This document shows positions 10,571-22,160 of a stretch of 64,000 nucleotides of DNA, piece after piece. Location of the stretch: contig CM032131.1 of the NCBI GenBank assembly GCA_018894105.1, positions 4,304,501-4,368,500 of the forward strand. The letters are read 5' to 3'. Within the stretch, counting starts at the first letter, position 1; each line of letters begins with the position of its first letter. This stretch comes from Jacaranda mimosifolia. Its lineage: Eukaryota; Streptophyta; Magnoliopsida; Lamiales; Bignoniaceae. A program made the translations under genes and the position numbers. Below the pieces are notes generated by a model. That model did not search any database. It saw nothing but the letters and a program-made list of their open reading frames with translations, and was not told the origin of the DNA.

Positions 10571-12752
10571 ACCATTTTAATCATGCTCAGGGTCTTATGA
10601 ATAATCAAGGTCAGTAGTGCGCAACTCCACAAGAGATGGAACCTATTGTACTTCAATACTTTTGTTCTCTTTTCTAATCTTACCATCGAAGTGCTAAAGC
10701 TCGGGAGGCCATTTTATAGTCTATTGAACAACGTGTTAACCTCACTGTGAATGCAAAACTTCCAAAACAATTCATAGCAGAGGAGGTTAATCAAGCTTTA
10801 AATCAAGTGTCTCCCCTAAAGTCTCCAGGTCTTGATGGTATGCTTGCTTTATTCTACCAAAAGTGTTGGCATATCATTGGTAATGGTGTCACGACTTATG
10901 TCCTTAATGTTTTAAATCATGGAGTCAATTTTCCTAAGTTTAACTATACTCACATTGTTTTGATTCCTAAATGCCCAAAGCTACAAGTCATGAGTTAATT
11001 TTGGCCTATAAGTCCCTGCAATGTTGTTTATAAACTGGCTTCAAAGACTATAGTTCATCGTATTTGTCCATTTTTTTCATTATCTTATTTCCACTACTTA
11101 ATACGCATTTGTTCCTTCTTGATTTATTACCGAAAATGTCTTAGTTGCTTATGAGATTAATCATTTCTTGAAATCTAGGACTAGAGGTCAACAAGGACAC
11201 ATGGCCATGAAATTAGACATGATAAAGCATATGACAAGGTGAAATGGTCTTTTCCTGAGAGTGTGCTGTCTAGATTAGGGTTTTGTTGATAGATTTATAA
11301 ATATTATTATGCATTGCATTACCTCTCTGTCTAACTCAGTGATCCTCAATGGTGACCAGTATGGTTTTTTCTATCCGCAAAGAGGTATCCATCAAGGAGA
11401 TCCCCTATCGCCTTATCTGTTTCTCTTTTGTGTAGAAGCTTTAAGTCATTTTCTTACTTTTAAAGAACAACAAGGACTTTTTCAGGGTGTTAAGATATGC
11501 CGACAAACACCTAGGGTTATCTATCTATTTTTTGCAAATGATACTCTCATTTTTTGTTTGGCGACAAAATTGGCTACTTTAACTATTAAAGATGTACTAG
11601 ACACCTATGCTTCTACTTTGGGCCAACATATCAATTTATAGAAATCTACTATTGTCTTCAGCAAAAACACACATTTGGTTATCAGAGAACGCATTTAGAG
11701 CATTCTTGCTATGAGGGTTGAGGATAAGCATGATAAATATCTCGGGCTGCTTGCTGTAGGTGGTAAATCAAAAAGGAGGTTTTTGCATATTTACAAGAAC
11801 GAATATGGCATAAGATGCAGGGTTGAGGTGAAATTTTTTTGTCTTGTGCAAGTAAGGAGATTTTACTTAAATTTGTGGTACAGGCTATCCTCACTTATGC
11901 CATGAGCTATTTTAAGTTGTCGGCAACCTTACTAGTGGAGATTGAATCTATGATGGTGGACTTCTAGTGGAGTGACCGAGGTAATCACAAGATTCATTGG
12001 TTGAGATGGGACATTCTAGGAAGAAGTAAGAAAGATTGTGGATTTGGTTTTAGGGATATCCGATCTTTTAATATGGCTATGTTGGCTAAACAAGAATGAA
12101 GGTTGTTTCATCACCCCCTATTTACTTGCAGCAGATTGTTCCAAGCACGATATTATCCCAATTCCTCCTTCTTGGATACTAATCAACGAACCACTTATTC
12201 TTTTACTTGGAAGAGCATTTGGGATGCAAAACATCTTATCTAGGAAGGCATGTGTACAAAGTTGGCAATGGTCAAAGTATCTGGTTGTTTCATGGTCTTT
12301 GGACCCCTCACTAATTATCGTTTCGGGTATATTCCTTTTTTACTACATTATCTAGAGATTCTAAAGTGTGTGATCTCCTTGATATATTGTCGGGTATTTA
12401 GAATGAAGGCTTACTTTGAGCAAATTTTGATGATAATGATGCTACATCTATTCTTGCTATCCCTTCGGATGACTTGTCTAGTTTGGATACTCTAATTTGG
12501 CATTATCAAAAGAGTGGTTAATTTACCATGAAAAGTGTTTATTTCTTAGCTTGTGGTTTATCGAGGCGATGTTTGCATGATTTGAGGGGATCTTCCAGCA
12601 CTGTTATATGCCGCAGTTACACATTTGGTCCTATAAACTACCACCAAAGGTGAAAATTTTTGCTTGGTGATTGTGTCTTAATGCCTTGCCAATTTGTGTT
12701 AATCTTGAGAAGTGTGGCGTTCATACCAAGGGCTTTGCATTTTATGTGGTGA
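10571..12752 (+). pseudogene. LINE ORF2, reverse transcriptase part
   Basis: This continues the ORF2 cut at 6429. Reverse transcriptase blocks appear in order: SPLKSPGLDGMLALFYQKCW (about 10810-10865), THIVLIPKC (about 10950), DKAYDKVKWSF (about 11221-11252), GIHQGDPLSPYLFLFCVEAL (about 11384-11442), and the catalytic block at about 11530, which reads FANDT where the family has F/YADD, so the first catalytic Asp is lost. Downstream, SDRGNHKIHWLRWD (about 11970-12015) and a zf-RVT-like stretch follow to the second insertion at 12758. Frame changes and stops are frequent. The missing Asp alone would abolish polymerase activity. Confidence 0.85.
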
Positions 12753-12757
12753 AGAAA

Positions 12758-15239
12758 TGTGATGCCTTAGAATTTTATATCATATTTAATTGATTACTTT
12801 ACCTTATTAATTTTATTTTATTAATTAAAGTCATAGTAAGGCATAAAATAAATTTTGCTAGAAAATAAAAAAAAATTAAAAAAAAAATTAAAAATTCATT
12901 GCCTCATGGTCAAATAATGATAACTATATTATTATGTAATGTACATATTTCACATTTTGGGGAGTATAAGTTATAGTTCTACTATAATTAATATTACATT
13001 GATATTAGGAATTGAATAATTGAGATTTTAAGAAATAATAATAAAGCACTAAAATTATAATAGGCCTATCTTAGTCCTAGAAGGAAAACAATAAGAGTCC
13101 ATCTTAAATTAAACACTCTGCTAATATATATATATATATATATATTTCTCATGGATCAAAAACCTAATTATACTATTCAATAATAAATAGGGAAAAAGAA
13201 AAGGAAACGATGGAAGAAAGAAAGAGAGAAGAAACCGACGCTGTTGTAAAAGTTTGCCAAGATACTATGCTTGACTCATGTTGAAGCTTACGGTTAGTGA
13301 TTCTTCTTTTCCTTTCCATATAATATTGCCACTCAAGAATTGTTTTCCTTGAATTGATGAAATTTACATAAAAAGATATCACTTGCCATGGAATGAATTA
13401 TGCATGTAGGCCCAGGCTAGATTCGATAATGGAGTGGGGCTTTTGTTATATTGATGGAAATTGTGGAGATTGAGTCAATAATTTTTATAATGTGCAGGCC
13501 ATAGTTTAAATCCTAGGAAAGCATCTTACTACTGATTTCGGAAAGTATACATTAACGGCATGCAAACAGTTGTTTACAAATTATAGTTTGATATCATTAG
13601 GCTTCATGATGAATAATTTTAAATGGAATCAATGTAGGGGAATGAGTAGTGTATACTTACTACTACTATTAAGTCTTAGCCAAGTTTAGTTCTCTAATAG
13701 ATTGGATATGAGTAATTAAGTTTCAACTCATTTAGGACTAAAGCTGAGAATAATGTGGCTTATGTGGCTATTTAATTTGATATAGCTATTATTTGATTTT
13801 AGTTGTTCCATGGTGCAAGTTTGATTAAGAGAAACGATAAATATGTATATACTATTTTATAATATGGCACATATTAATAAATGAGAATTTCTATTATTAA
13901 ATTAGTTAAAATGTCTCAAACTGCGACTAATGAAAATATGGACTTGGAGACTTTTACGTAAATAAGAAGAGAGTAAATCAAACCAATTGAGTATCTTTAG
14001 GATTAGCCTTATTGAAGAGTTTAGATTTAATAGTCTCAAGAAGGAATAATGTCCATAACTGTATATATTAGAGTGCAACTATGGTTCTATAGATTAGATA
14101 TTAATTAAGTTGAATGTTAAATTGTGTAAGCAGCTGGTCAAGAACTTGATACGATAAAATTGACTTTTGATTCCTCTAATAAGTATTGTGAGTGCCTAAA
14201 CCTATAAATATATTACATGATATTACTTTTCAAAACCCAGAAGGTTATATGTAGTAATTCATTCTATGAAACTTTTTTTCAATTTACACTGCACTATATA
14301 TGTATTCCACTGTGCACAAAAAGTAAAATTTTCTTATTTTATTTCTAGATGAAAGAAAACATGTGCTTTTGTGATTTTTAAATGCTTATAGACTAGCAGT
14401 TAAATTCACTGATCAACTGATGCCTGAATTTTCTATTACCTCTACTACTATTGTTAGTTGGATCTAACTTTGTCTGGGTGTGCAAGGGACTTTATCGGGC
14501 GGCAGTGGGCTTGCCAATTGATCCCCAAGCCTCCATGGCCTAATCTCCCCAAAGCACAACAGAAGCTATTTGTGGCTGAGGTGGTCGTAGGATTTTCTGA
14601 GGACCTAGGCTCGGGCACTGTTTTCGTAAGGCCACACCTTGTTCAGAGCGATAAGGGACTGTTATGGTAGGAGTCATAAGGTTGACTAGCTACAGCAAAC
14701 ACTGTGTGATCATTGCATTTAAATTGTTAGTCTATAAACATGTTTACTAAATTCTTATTTCATTACTACTTGACCATTTGTTGCTTTCCACTTATATTCT
14801 TATCGAATGTTTTCACTGAACTAATAATGTTAAATTCACAAACTCACATTGCACACACTTGGCATTCACTGAGTCTTTTACTCATACTCTACGTTTTTCT
14901 TCAATTTTCTTTTGGCAGACTTAGATCCTATAATGAGGAGGTGGATCCTGCTTATGATGAGAATTAAGACAGAAGTCTTAGTTTAGATATTTGCAGTAGA
15001 CTAGATTGTTTATCATTAGCTTGTTAGTTTTACTTTTATTTATTATGAATTTTATTTTGTTTAGTTGAGGTTAAGTATTGGCACTTTGAGTCTTTGTGTT
15101 ATAAGATGAGCTTGGATCTATTTGAGTGCTTTGAGTTTTTTTGTCTAACTTTATGATTTTGGATAGATAATATTATTTATGTGGGATTGAGTTTCATGCT
15201 TCGATACTAGAATATATGGTTTAATTTTGTGGTGTGACA
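12758..15239 (+). mobile_element. solo LTR, family A, inserted in the LINE
   Basis: A 2,482-bp segment begins TGTGATGCCTTAG and ends GGTGTGACA. It is flanked by perfect 5-bp duplications AGAAA (12753-12757, 15240-15244). It interrupts the LINE zf-RVT coding, which continues on the other side. A diverged copy with the same ends lies inverted at 36198-38480. TG...CA ends, a 5-bp TSD and no coding capacity identify a solo LTR, left by recombination between the two LTRs of a full element. It includes a GC-richer block (about 14455-14680) shared with the other copy and an (AT)n run at 13121-13146. The open frame at 14458-14670 lies in this block and is not a gene. Confidence 0.87.
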
Positions 15240-15244
15240 AGAAA

Positions 15245-15560
15245 GGGAAACTTCCTTGCATTTTTTCTTTGCTTGTCATTTTTCTAGACAACTTTGGGCA
15301 TTATCAAACATTCCTCATTATGTTCTTTGCAATTTGGAGGAAGATATTGAAAGTTGTGTATGCTTGGCTTTCCAAAAACTTGAGGTTCCCCTTTTTAATC
15401 TTCTTTGGTATGTTGTTGGGCTATTTGGCATTAGCGGAATCAATTTCTCTTTGGCAAGGGACTAAAATCTACCTTGACTACATTCCAATTTGCATCCTAC
15501 TACTTGACTGAGTACATTGCTGCCTAATCTAGATTATAATTTGTCTATGGAAATTGTACT
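15245..15560 (+). pseudogene. LINE ORF2, C-terminal zinc region
   Basis: Directly after the solo LTR the LINE frame resumes: HFFFACHFSRQLWALSNIPH, then LAFQKLEVPLFNLLWYVVGL, matching the tail of plant L1 ORF2 (zf-RVT, LCG...ET..H.FF.C). The preceding LCG lies at about 12740-12752, left of the insertion, so the motif is restored only when the inserted LTR and one AGAAA are removed. A frameshift near 15,430 moves the C terminus into another frame, ending TEYIAA at about 15,525. Confidence 0.75.
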
Positions 15561-15642
15561 CCTTTATAGCATTTTCTTGTTATGTGGAACATTGTATCCC
15601 TCCTTATTGTGATTTTAATGAAATTTCTTATATCTTTTATCA

Positions 15643-15664
15643 ATATATATATATATATATATAT
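15643..15664. repeat. (AT)n tail at the LINE 3' end
   Basis: A run of AT dinucleotides follows the AATGAAATTTCTTATATC trailer. Plant LINEs end in A-rich or simple-repeat tails, so this marks the 3' end. Confidence 0.6.
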
Positions 15665-16753
15665 TATCGTTTTGTGTATAAATTTTGTCCAACAATTTTA
15701 ATATGGTAGAAATACCCTTCGTTGTCAACTTGATAAAATCAAATTCACCATTTCTTTTAGACCCAATTTCAATTTAATCCTTATAAGATGATAGTTTGAT
15801 TTTTTTTTTTTTAATTTCATCATATATTCACACATAGGTTATATATTTTGAAGATCGTACACTTTCAAGCTAAGGATACAAATTTGTGCATAATGAAATA
15901 AATCCGTACTTTACTTGCAAAACAGTTACATAAATAGAAATCAAATTGTTAGAGTTTGTTTGAGTCCCAAAAAGAAAAAAAATAGCCCTAAGTTGCACCC
16001 TACATGTATTCAATACTCAATCAAAAAGCTAAGTCATGCATTGAAATTTCTTCTCTAGTCTAGCAGCATATTTTCGAATTTAAGTGCTGATGCAAAAAAG
16101 GCATAAAATTGAGTTTCCTATATTTTTATATTAATTGTCGGGACACGTTGTTCATGCATGTATAAATTTATGTTATTGTAGTATTATACTAATTATAATG
16201 ATAAATAACAAGAAACTTATTATTACAATTAAAAAAACTAATGCAGTTGATTATGAGATTAATTTTAGGAAGAATATATGGTTCATTTGTAAATTATATA
16301 GGAGAGTAAAAGAAAGTAGGAGAAAAAAAACATGTCAGATAAGTAGCATATCACAAAAAAGTAAAATTTTATTTGGGATCTTAACATTTTTTCCAACCAA
16401 AAATATTTAAAGATATAATTAATATAACACAATTTGGTGTTGTGTAAAATAGAAATTTTATGAGTGTATAGGGTCTTTTCTTTTTATATAGTATATATAG
16501 ATATATGATGATATTTCATGAAAAATGTGAATTTACTTTTAAATTTTAAAGCTTTCACTTATTTCATTATTGTTGACTTTTACATTTTCATTTTGCATTA
16601 AAAAATTGCTCCCTTTATGTCTTTTAAAGAAGTTAGCTTTAAAAATGTTTTTTAAACCAAACTCTTTATTAGAATATGAATTGAATAAAATACTAGATAT
16701 AAGAACACTACATGGAAAAAAAAAAAACAAAATAGTAAGTGACGATACAAAAG
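15665..16753. other. AT-rich spacer, no gene seen
   Basis: Strongly AT-rich DNA with poly-T and poly-A runs; the longest frames show no known motif. The remainder of Copia-2 would be expected here if the Copia-1 insertion were complete, but no Copia-like peptide is visible. Confidence 0.55.
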
Positions 16754-18315
16754 GAATTCGAATCTAATTTGAATTTGTGTACATTTCAATTACATTTGAA
16801 ATTTAATTTTAAATTAATTAAATGCCATACTAAAATGATCCTATCATTTGAATTTTCCTTCCAGAAATGATTCTTCTCATTAATTAAATTAAATAATTTA
16901 ATTTAATTAATTAACCTTTGACTTAACACTTAAGTCAACAAGATTAACTCTTTAAGCTTAATTTAGTTAGCTTAACTCTTTTAGCTAACTTGACCAATTG
17001 ATGGTCACATGGCACCAAATAATTTACTCTTTAATTATTGGTCTAATTTAACTCTTAAATTAGTTGATCGATTTAACACTTAAATTAATCAAACTAAGTT
17101 AGCATCAATTTTTGGTCACCCCCAAAAATTGGTCACTTTGGAGTGAATTTTCTAGCACTTAGAAAGTTCATCCAAGACTTAGGAAATGCAATTGGCTTTT
17201 GTGTGTGACCTGATAGGTTTTACCATTCATTGGAGATAGGCTCACAACTCCTTGTGGCCTTTGAAAATCATATATTTATTTTAGTTTAAACTCCTTTAAA
17301 CGAAATCGACTCAATTCAATCAATCTCTATTAATTGAACCCAATCTCCATGGTCAATGTTCAACTTCAAGCCCATGGAGCCCAACTAATTGGCCAAAATG
17401 AATGCTTTTGAAGAACTATTATAGCTTTACTTTGAAGAACTATTATAGCTTTATACTTACCATGCAAATACGGTCCTAGCATCTCCTATCTCTCGAAAGA
17501 GGCCTATGGAAAGATATTTATTGGCTCCCTAATAACCTCAATAGTATGTTTCTATTCTCAATGTTCGATTCTATTGTATGATCTCATCTTTGAAAAACTC
17601 CTTTTCCAAATTGTCAGACCACCTTGCGCAAGAATTTCTTGGAATCGATTATTATAGAATACATAGAAGATGCACTCTCCCTTCATAAAAGCGAGGAGTT
17701 GGATTCCATCTTGGATCTCACAAACCTCCATGTCTAGTAGCTTATGCCCAACCTCAACCTGAGAGGCCTGCTAGCTGACCAAGGAAGAGTCAAAGTATAA
17801 GGACCAAACACAAAGTTACCATAGATCCTCAGGTCAGAGGACTAATAATATGCGCTAGTGTAAGTTGGAGAATCTGCTACTACCGACTTGTCATTCCGAC
17901 TATCTAGTGGATTCTCTTGGTGGCTCTTCAGTACTTTATTCTCTAACAAATACCTACTAACATGCATCCATATCTCATCTGGAATTGCTCATGGAACGGA
18001 GCAACATCCAACCTTTGGATTTATGCATCGTTAGTGCAAGTCTATCCGGATCTTAAATACAATGTCTCATAAGATCCTATGATTTGGAAGATTTAAGATC
18101 ATGACCGTGTAAGATTTATTTCATGATTACCATCTAATACGTAACCAAGTCCCGTAGTCTAGTGTGTTCTAAGGGCTTCATCCAAATGCAAGTGAAGTAA
18201 TAAGGAGCATAAGAGACAGATGACCATATAAAGAATATCATTCAATCAAGATTGTTTTACAAGAAAATAGTTTTACAAGGCCAATCTAATTGGCTTGCCA
18301 GGCACTATTCCAATA
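16754..18315 (-). repeat. Copia-1 3' LTR, truncated
   Basis: This is a direct repeat of about 25106-26600, starting near AATCTAATTTGAATTTGTG and ending GGCACTATTCCAATA. About 710 bp present in the other LTR are missing from its left side, including the TATA and palindrome region. The outer dinucleotide next to the purine tract (minus strand CAAGTGGGAGAT) is TA where the intact copy has TG. Confidence 0.85.
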
Positions 18316-18329
18316 ATCTCCCACTTGTC

Positions 18330-18866
18330 CTAAAGCCAATGCCCCATGGTCTTGAGGCCTATCTTCTCAAGATGTCCTTTAAAGACCTTTTGCGTAAGGG
18401 GTTTAGTCAGTAAATCTATTATATTCTCTTCCGAGGCAACTCTCTCCACTTGGATGTCGCCTCTATTAATGATCTCCCGGATCAAATGATATCGTCTCAA
18501 AATGTGCTTGGATCGCTGACGAGATCTTGGTTGTTTAGCTTGCGCTACCTCCCTGTTGTTGTCACAAAAGACAACTACTAGCTCAACAATCCTAGACACT
18601 ACATTCAACTCTTAAATGGAGTTTTTCATTCAAACACCTTTCTTTGCAGGTTCCAAAGCCGCAATATATTTAGCCTCTGTGGTAGAGTCGGTTGTGGTAT
18701 CTTGTTTGGAACTCTTCCAACTCACTGCGCCACCATTTAGGTAAAATATAAATCCAAAAGTGGATTTTAGGTCATTTACACTGGATTGGAAACTTAAATC
18801 CGAAAACCTCTCGATTTTCAATTCTCCATTGCCGTATACCAAAAAAAAATCCTTAGTCATTCTCAA
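18330..18866 (-). pseudogene. Copia-1 RNase H
   Basis: RNase H removes the RNA strand during cDNA synthesis. The segments read ERFSDLSFQSSVNDLKSTFG (usual YSDADWA.. region), GGAVSWKSSKQDTTTDSTTE with AKYIAA (catalytic Glu region), then FCDNNREVAQ and NIIDLLTKPL close to the end. The stop at 18330 is the pol terminus, 15 bases from the 3' LTR, as usual in Copia. One frame change separates the two halves (near 18,610). The usual first catalytic Asp context (YSDAD) reads FSDLS, so activity is doubtful. Confidence 0.82.
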
Positions 18867-19830
18867 GTGCTTAAGGATTGCTTTAACGGCTATCTAGGAA
18901 CTCTCACCGGGATTGGATTGGAACCTACTCGTAACACTTAGCGAGTATGCCACATCCGATCTCATATATTGAATTACATACATTATACTCTGAATAGTGG
19001 AGGTATAAGGTATATGGGACATCATTTGTCTCTCATCTTCAGTCTTAGAGGCCATAGACTTGCAGAGACGAATGCAATTCCTATAGGAAGAAATCCCTTC
19101 TTGGATTCTTCCATACTAAACGTCTTTAGTATTTTGTCAATGTACGGGATTTGGAATAGTCCCAACATCCTCCTCAATCTATCTCTATAGATATGTATTC
19201 CTAATACGTAGGATGCTTCTTCCAAATCCTTCATGAAGAATTGAGTAGATAACCATGCTTTAGTACACTCTAACATTCCTACCTCATTTCCAATGAGAAG
19301 GATGTCATCGACATAAGGCATAATAAACTGTACACTACTCCTACTAGCCTTCTTGTAAACATATAGTTCATACACATTTTTAACAAAGCCAAACGATTTG
19401 ACTATTTTGTTAAAACATATGTTTCAACTTTGGGATGCTTGTTTGAGTCCACAAATGGATTTCTAGAGTTTGCAAACCTTTTGCTCACTCCCTTTGGATG
19501 TAAAAGCTTGTAGTTGCTCCATGTAGATTTCTTCTTCAATTTCTCCATTGAGGAAAGCAGTTTTCACATCCATTTGCCATATCTCATAGTCATAATATGC
19601 AGCTATGGCAAATAGAATTAGAACGGACTTAGGTATTGCGATTGGTGAAAAGGTTTCCTCGAAATCAATATTGAGTCTTTTAGTGTAACCTTTTTCCACT
19701 AGTCATGCCTTAAAGTCACCACTTCTCCATCAAATCCTAGCTTTTGCTTATAGATCTACTTGTAACTAACAGGAACTATTTCCTTCGGTGAATCTACCAA
19801 AATCCATACTTTGTTGGAGTACATGGAGTC
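18867..19830 (-). pseudogene. Copia-1 reverse transcriptase
   Basis: It copies element RNA into DNA. Block order from the N terminus is KGYTKRLNIDFEETFSPIA (about 19695-19640), IWQMDVKTAFLNGEIEEEIY (about 19585-19525), then PYVDDILLIGNEVGMLECTK (about 19318-19259) with the YVDD catalytic box intact, then SYVLGIHIYRDR. The region between them is frame-shifted near 19,380-19,460. It is preceded by the linker WLDAMTSEIDSMYSNKVW (about 19860-19800). The motif spelling is typical of Copia lineages with the DYEIWQMDVKTAFLNG signature. Confidence 0.85.
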
Positions 19831-21234
19831 TATTTCGGATGTCATGGCATCAAGCCAACGTTCTGAGTCTATGTCCAACATAGCTTTCTCATAGGTCTTC
19901 GGATCACTATCCGATTGGCCTATCTTATGAATAAATCTGAAGCTTTTGGGTTGCTTTTTGATTCGGTTTGACCTTCTCAGAAGATTTGTATGAGGCTCTT
20001 GTTACTCATTTTTTTCCACTGCTTGTGGATTTCATGATCATCTTGAACTTTATCAAGTTCAACAACAACGCCATTTCTATCTATTTGAAATTGCTTTTCC
20101 AAAAAGTAGGCATTCCTCGAAACAAACACCTTTTGTTCCGAGGGATCTAGAAATAATAACCCATAGACTCTCTTGGGTATCCCACAAACATGCACAAGGT
20201 GGATCTACTATCCAACTTATCTCCCCCTACCCGTCTCACATAGGCGGGAGATCTCAAACCTTAAGGTATTGGTAAGAGGGTGATTTGCCATACCACATCT
20301 CATTCGGTGTTCTTAGCATCGACTTTGAAGGTGCTATATTTAGTAGCTTCACTACTGTTTTTAAGGCGTATCTCCAAAAGGATATGGACACATCGGAAAA
20401 GCTCATCATGGAACATACCATGTCCAACGAGGTACAATTTCTCCTCTCGGCTACTCCATTGTGTTGGTATATGTCGGGTGGAGTCCATTACGAGAGAATC
20501 CTATTCTCCTTTAGATAATCTAAGAATTTGGTGCTTATGTATTCTCTCCCTTGATCCATCAAAGAGCTTTAATACTGAGTGCTAATTGCTTTTCCACTTC
20601 ATTCCTATACACTTTGAACTTTTCAAGGGCTTCGGACTTGTACTTCATAAAAGACACATGTCCGAACCAACTATAATAACTGGTGAAGGTTATGAAGTAT
20701 GAATAGCTTCCTCTCGCACTAACTCTTAGTAGGCCACAAATATCCATATGGATCAAATCCAAAGGACTTGTGGAGCTCTCGGTTTGTCCCATAAAAGGAG
20801 CTTTGGTCATTTTTTCCTTTAAACAAGATCCACAAATATGAAGGTTCTCAATGCCATTAACATTTAGTGCTCTAAGAGCTTCTAACTTGTTCATCCTATT
20901 TTTAGAAATATGCCCAATCTTGCATGCCATAGAATGGCATCTTCTTGGTTATCTAATTTTCTTTTACTTAATTGAATGTGCATTAGTGAAGGTTGAGAAT
21001 CAAGCATGTGCAATCCATTAATTAATGTACTTTTAGCAACTAAAGAACCATTCTTTAATGCCTTCAACATCCCATTCGATATCGAAAAATCATATCCTTT
21101 ATTATCAAGAACGAAAATTGAAATAATATTCTTAACAAGATAAGGTACATAATAAATCGAATCAAGTACAATGCAAGCAGTCCCCAAGTCTAACTTGATT
21201 ACGCCTTGCTCCATTTCCTAGGCGGATGATCATA
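19831..21234 (-). pseudogene. Copia-1 integrase
   Basis: Integrase joins element cDNA to the host chromosome. A GAG-pre-integrase segment reads LWHARLGIF, then KNRMNKLEALRAL and CGSCLKEKMTKAPF. The core begins LDLIHMDICGLL (first acidic residue kept) at about 20770-20735. The second block reads DQGREYISTKFLDYL at about 20560-20510, followed by QHNGVAERRN, so the D,D-35-E layout is recognisable. The C-terminal part continues to about 19,980 with frame changes. Several stops occur, for example after KAL near 20,559. Confidence 0.8.
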
Positions 21235-21269
21235 TCCTCTTCACAAAGACTCTTTCTTCTTTCCCTCCC

Positions 21270-22160
21270 CTATAATGAATTACAAAGGTGAGAACCACAT
21301 GCGGTATCAAATACCCATGATGAAGAATTAGTAGTCAAATGCACCTCAATGAAGTACATATCCTTCTTAAGGGTTGCAAGGTAAGCTTTGCAATTTCTTT
21401 TCCAATGCCCATTTTCACCAAAATGGAAACAACTTGCATTAGTTTTAGGTTTTTTCTTAACACCCTCGGAACCTTTCACTGGTTGCTTCCCTTTGAAGGA
21501 ATAACTTTTCTTTCTCTTATCTCATTTTCTTAAGTCTCTATGGCCTTTCAACTTGGAGGAGGATGCAAGCATAAGAGGTTTCCCCTTTCTCATAGTCACC
21601 TCAGAGGTCATAAGAAAGTTCACCAATTTGTTAATTATAACTTCTTGCTTGGACATATTAAAGTTCATAACGAATTAGTCGAACGATTGTAGTAATAATT
21701 GGAGGATTAAACCTATGTAGAGGTCGTTGTCCATGACCATGTCAAGTTTTCCAATGATCTTGAGTCCGTGATCATGAAAATTTGACATCTCACTCATCCT
21801 TGATCTAAAAAGCTCCTTCGACAAAGCGAACCTTTCGTCTTGTTTATACACCCTACAACTCTTGCCGGTGGGTATAGATCTCATGAGCGTGTTTCATATA
21901 CTTGTGAGTCTTTTGGAGCTCATTAGACATGAAAGCCAACATGACGCATCTAACTTGTAGATCATCATCTACAAATTTTGCGAACATTTCACGAACCTTG
22001 TCAGTGGTGTCATCACCAATTGTGTTCATGGGACTTTGACAAGGACGTATGTTATCTTTTCAGAGTCAAGAATTATCTTAAGGTTCCTCAACCAATTTTG
22101 GAAGTTTGGCTCAGTAAGTTTATTGGTTTCCAAAATGCTTGCGAGTGAATTTTTAGCCAT
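21270..22160 (-). pseudogene. Copia-1 gag with zinc knuckle and protease start
   Basis: The start is ATG at 22160 (MAKNSLASILETNKL), followed by LTEPNFQNWLRNLKIIL, the usual beginning of a UBN2-type Copia Gag. Middle blocks include FRSRMSEMSNFHDHGLKIIG. The zinc knuckle reads CFHFGENGHWKRNC at about 21430-21389; the second Cys of CX2CX4HX4C has become Phe. The aspartic protease follows as SSWVFDTACGSHLC (about 21325-21284), with DTA in place of the usual DSG/DTG. Frameshifts interrupt it around 21,900-22,030. A degenerate second copy of the start region lies upstream at about 22367-22480. Confidence 0.8.

Larger units (their letters stand above)
3845..15642 (+). mobile_element. L1-type LINE, split by two later insertions
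   Basis: The parts occur in the order of a plant L1 LINE: ORF1 with DUF4283-like domain and zinc knuckle (3845-5321), apurinic-type endonuclease (5345-6429), reverse transcriptase (10571-12752), C-terminal zf-RVT region (12600-12752 and 15245-15560), then an (AT)n tail. Without the insertions at 6430-10565 and 12758-15239, and their duplicated target sites, the body is about 5.2 kb, a normal L1 length. The 5' boundary is uncertain and no LINE TSD was found. All ORFs are interrupted, so it is a dead copy, and it is older than both insertions. Confidence 0.87.

Noticed and set aside
14458..14670. 70-codon frame with ordinary amino-acid usage
   Set aside because: It lies in a block of a solo LTR whose second copy (36745-36985) does not keep the frame.
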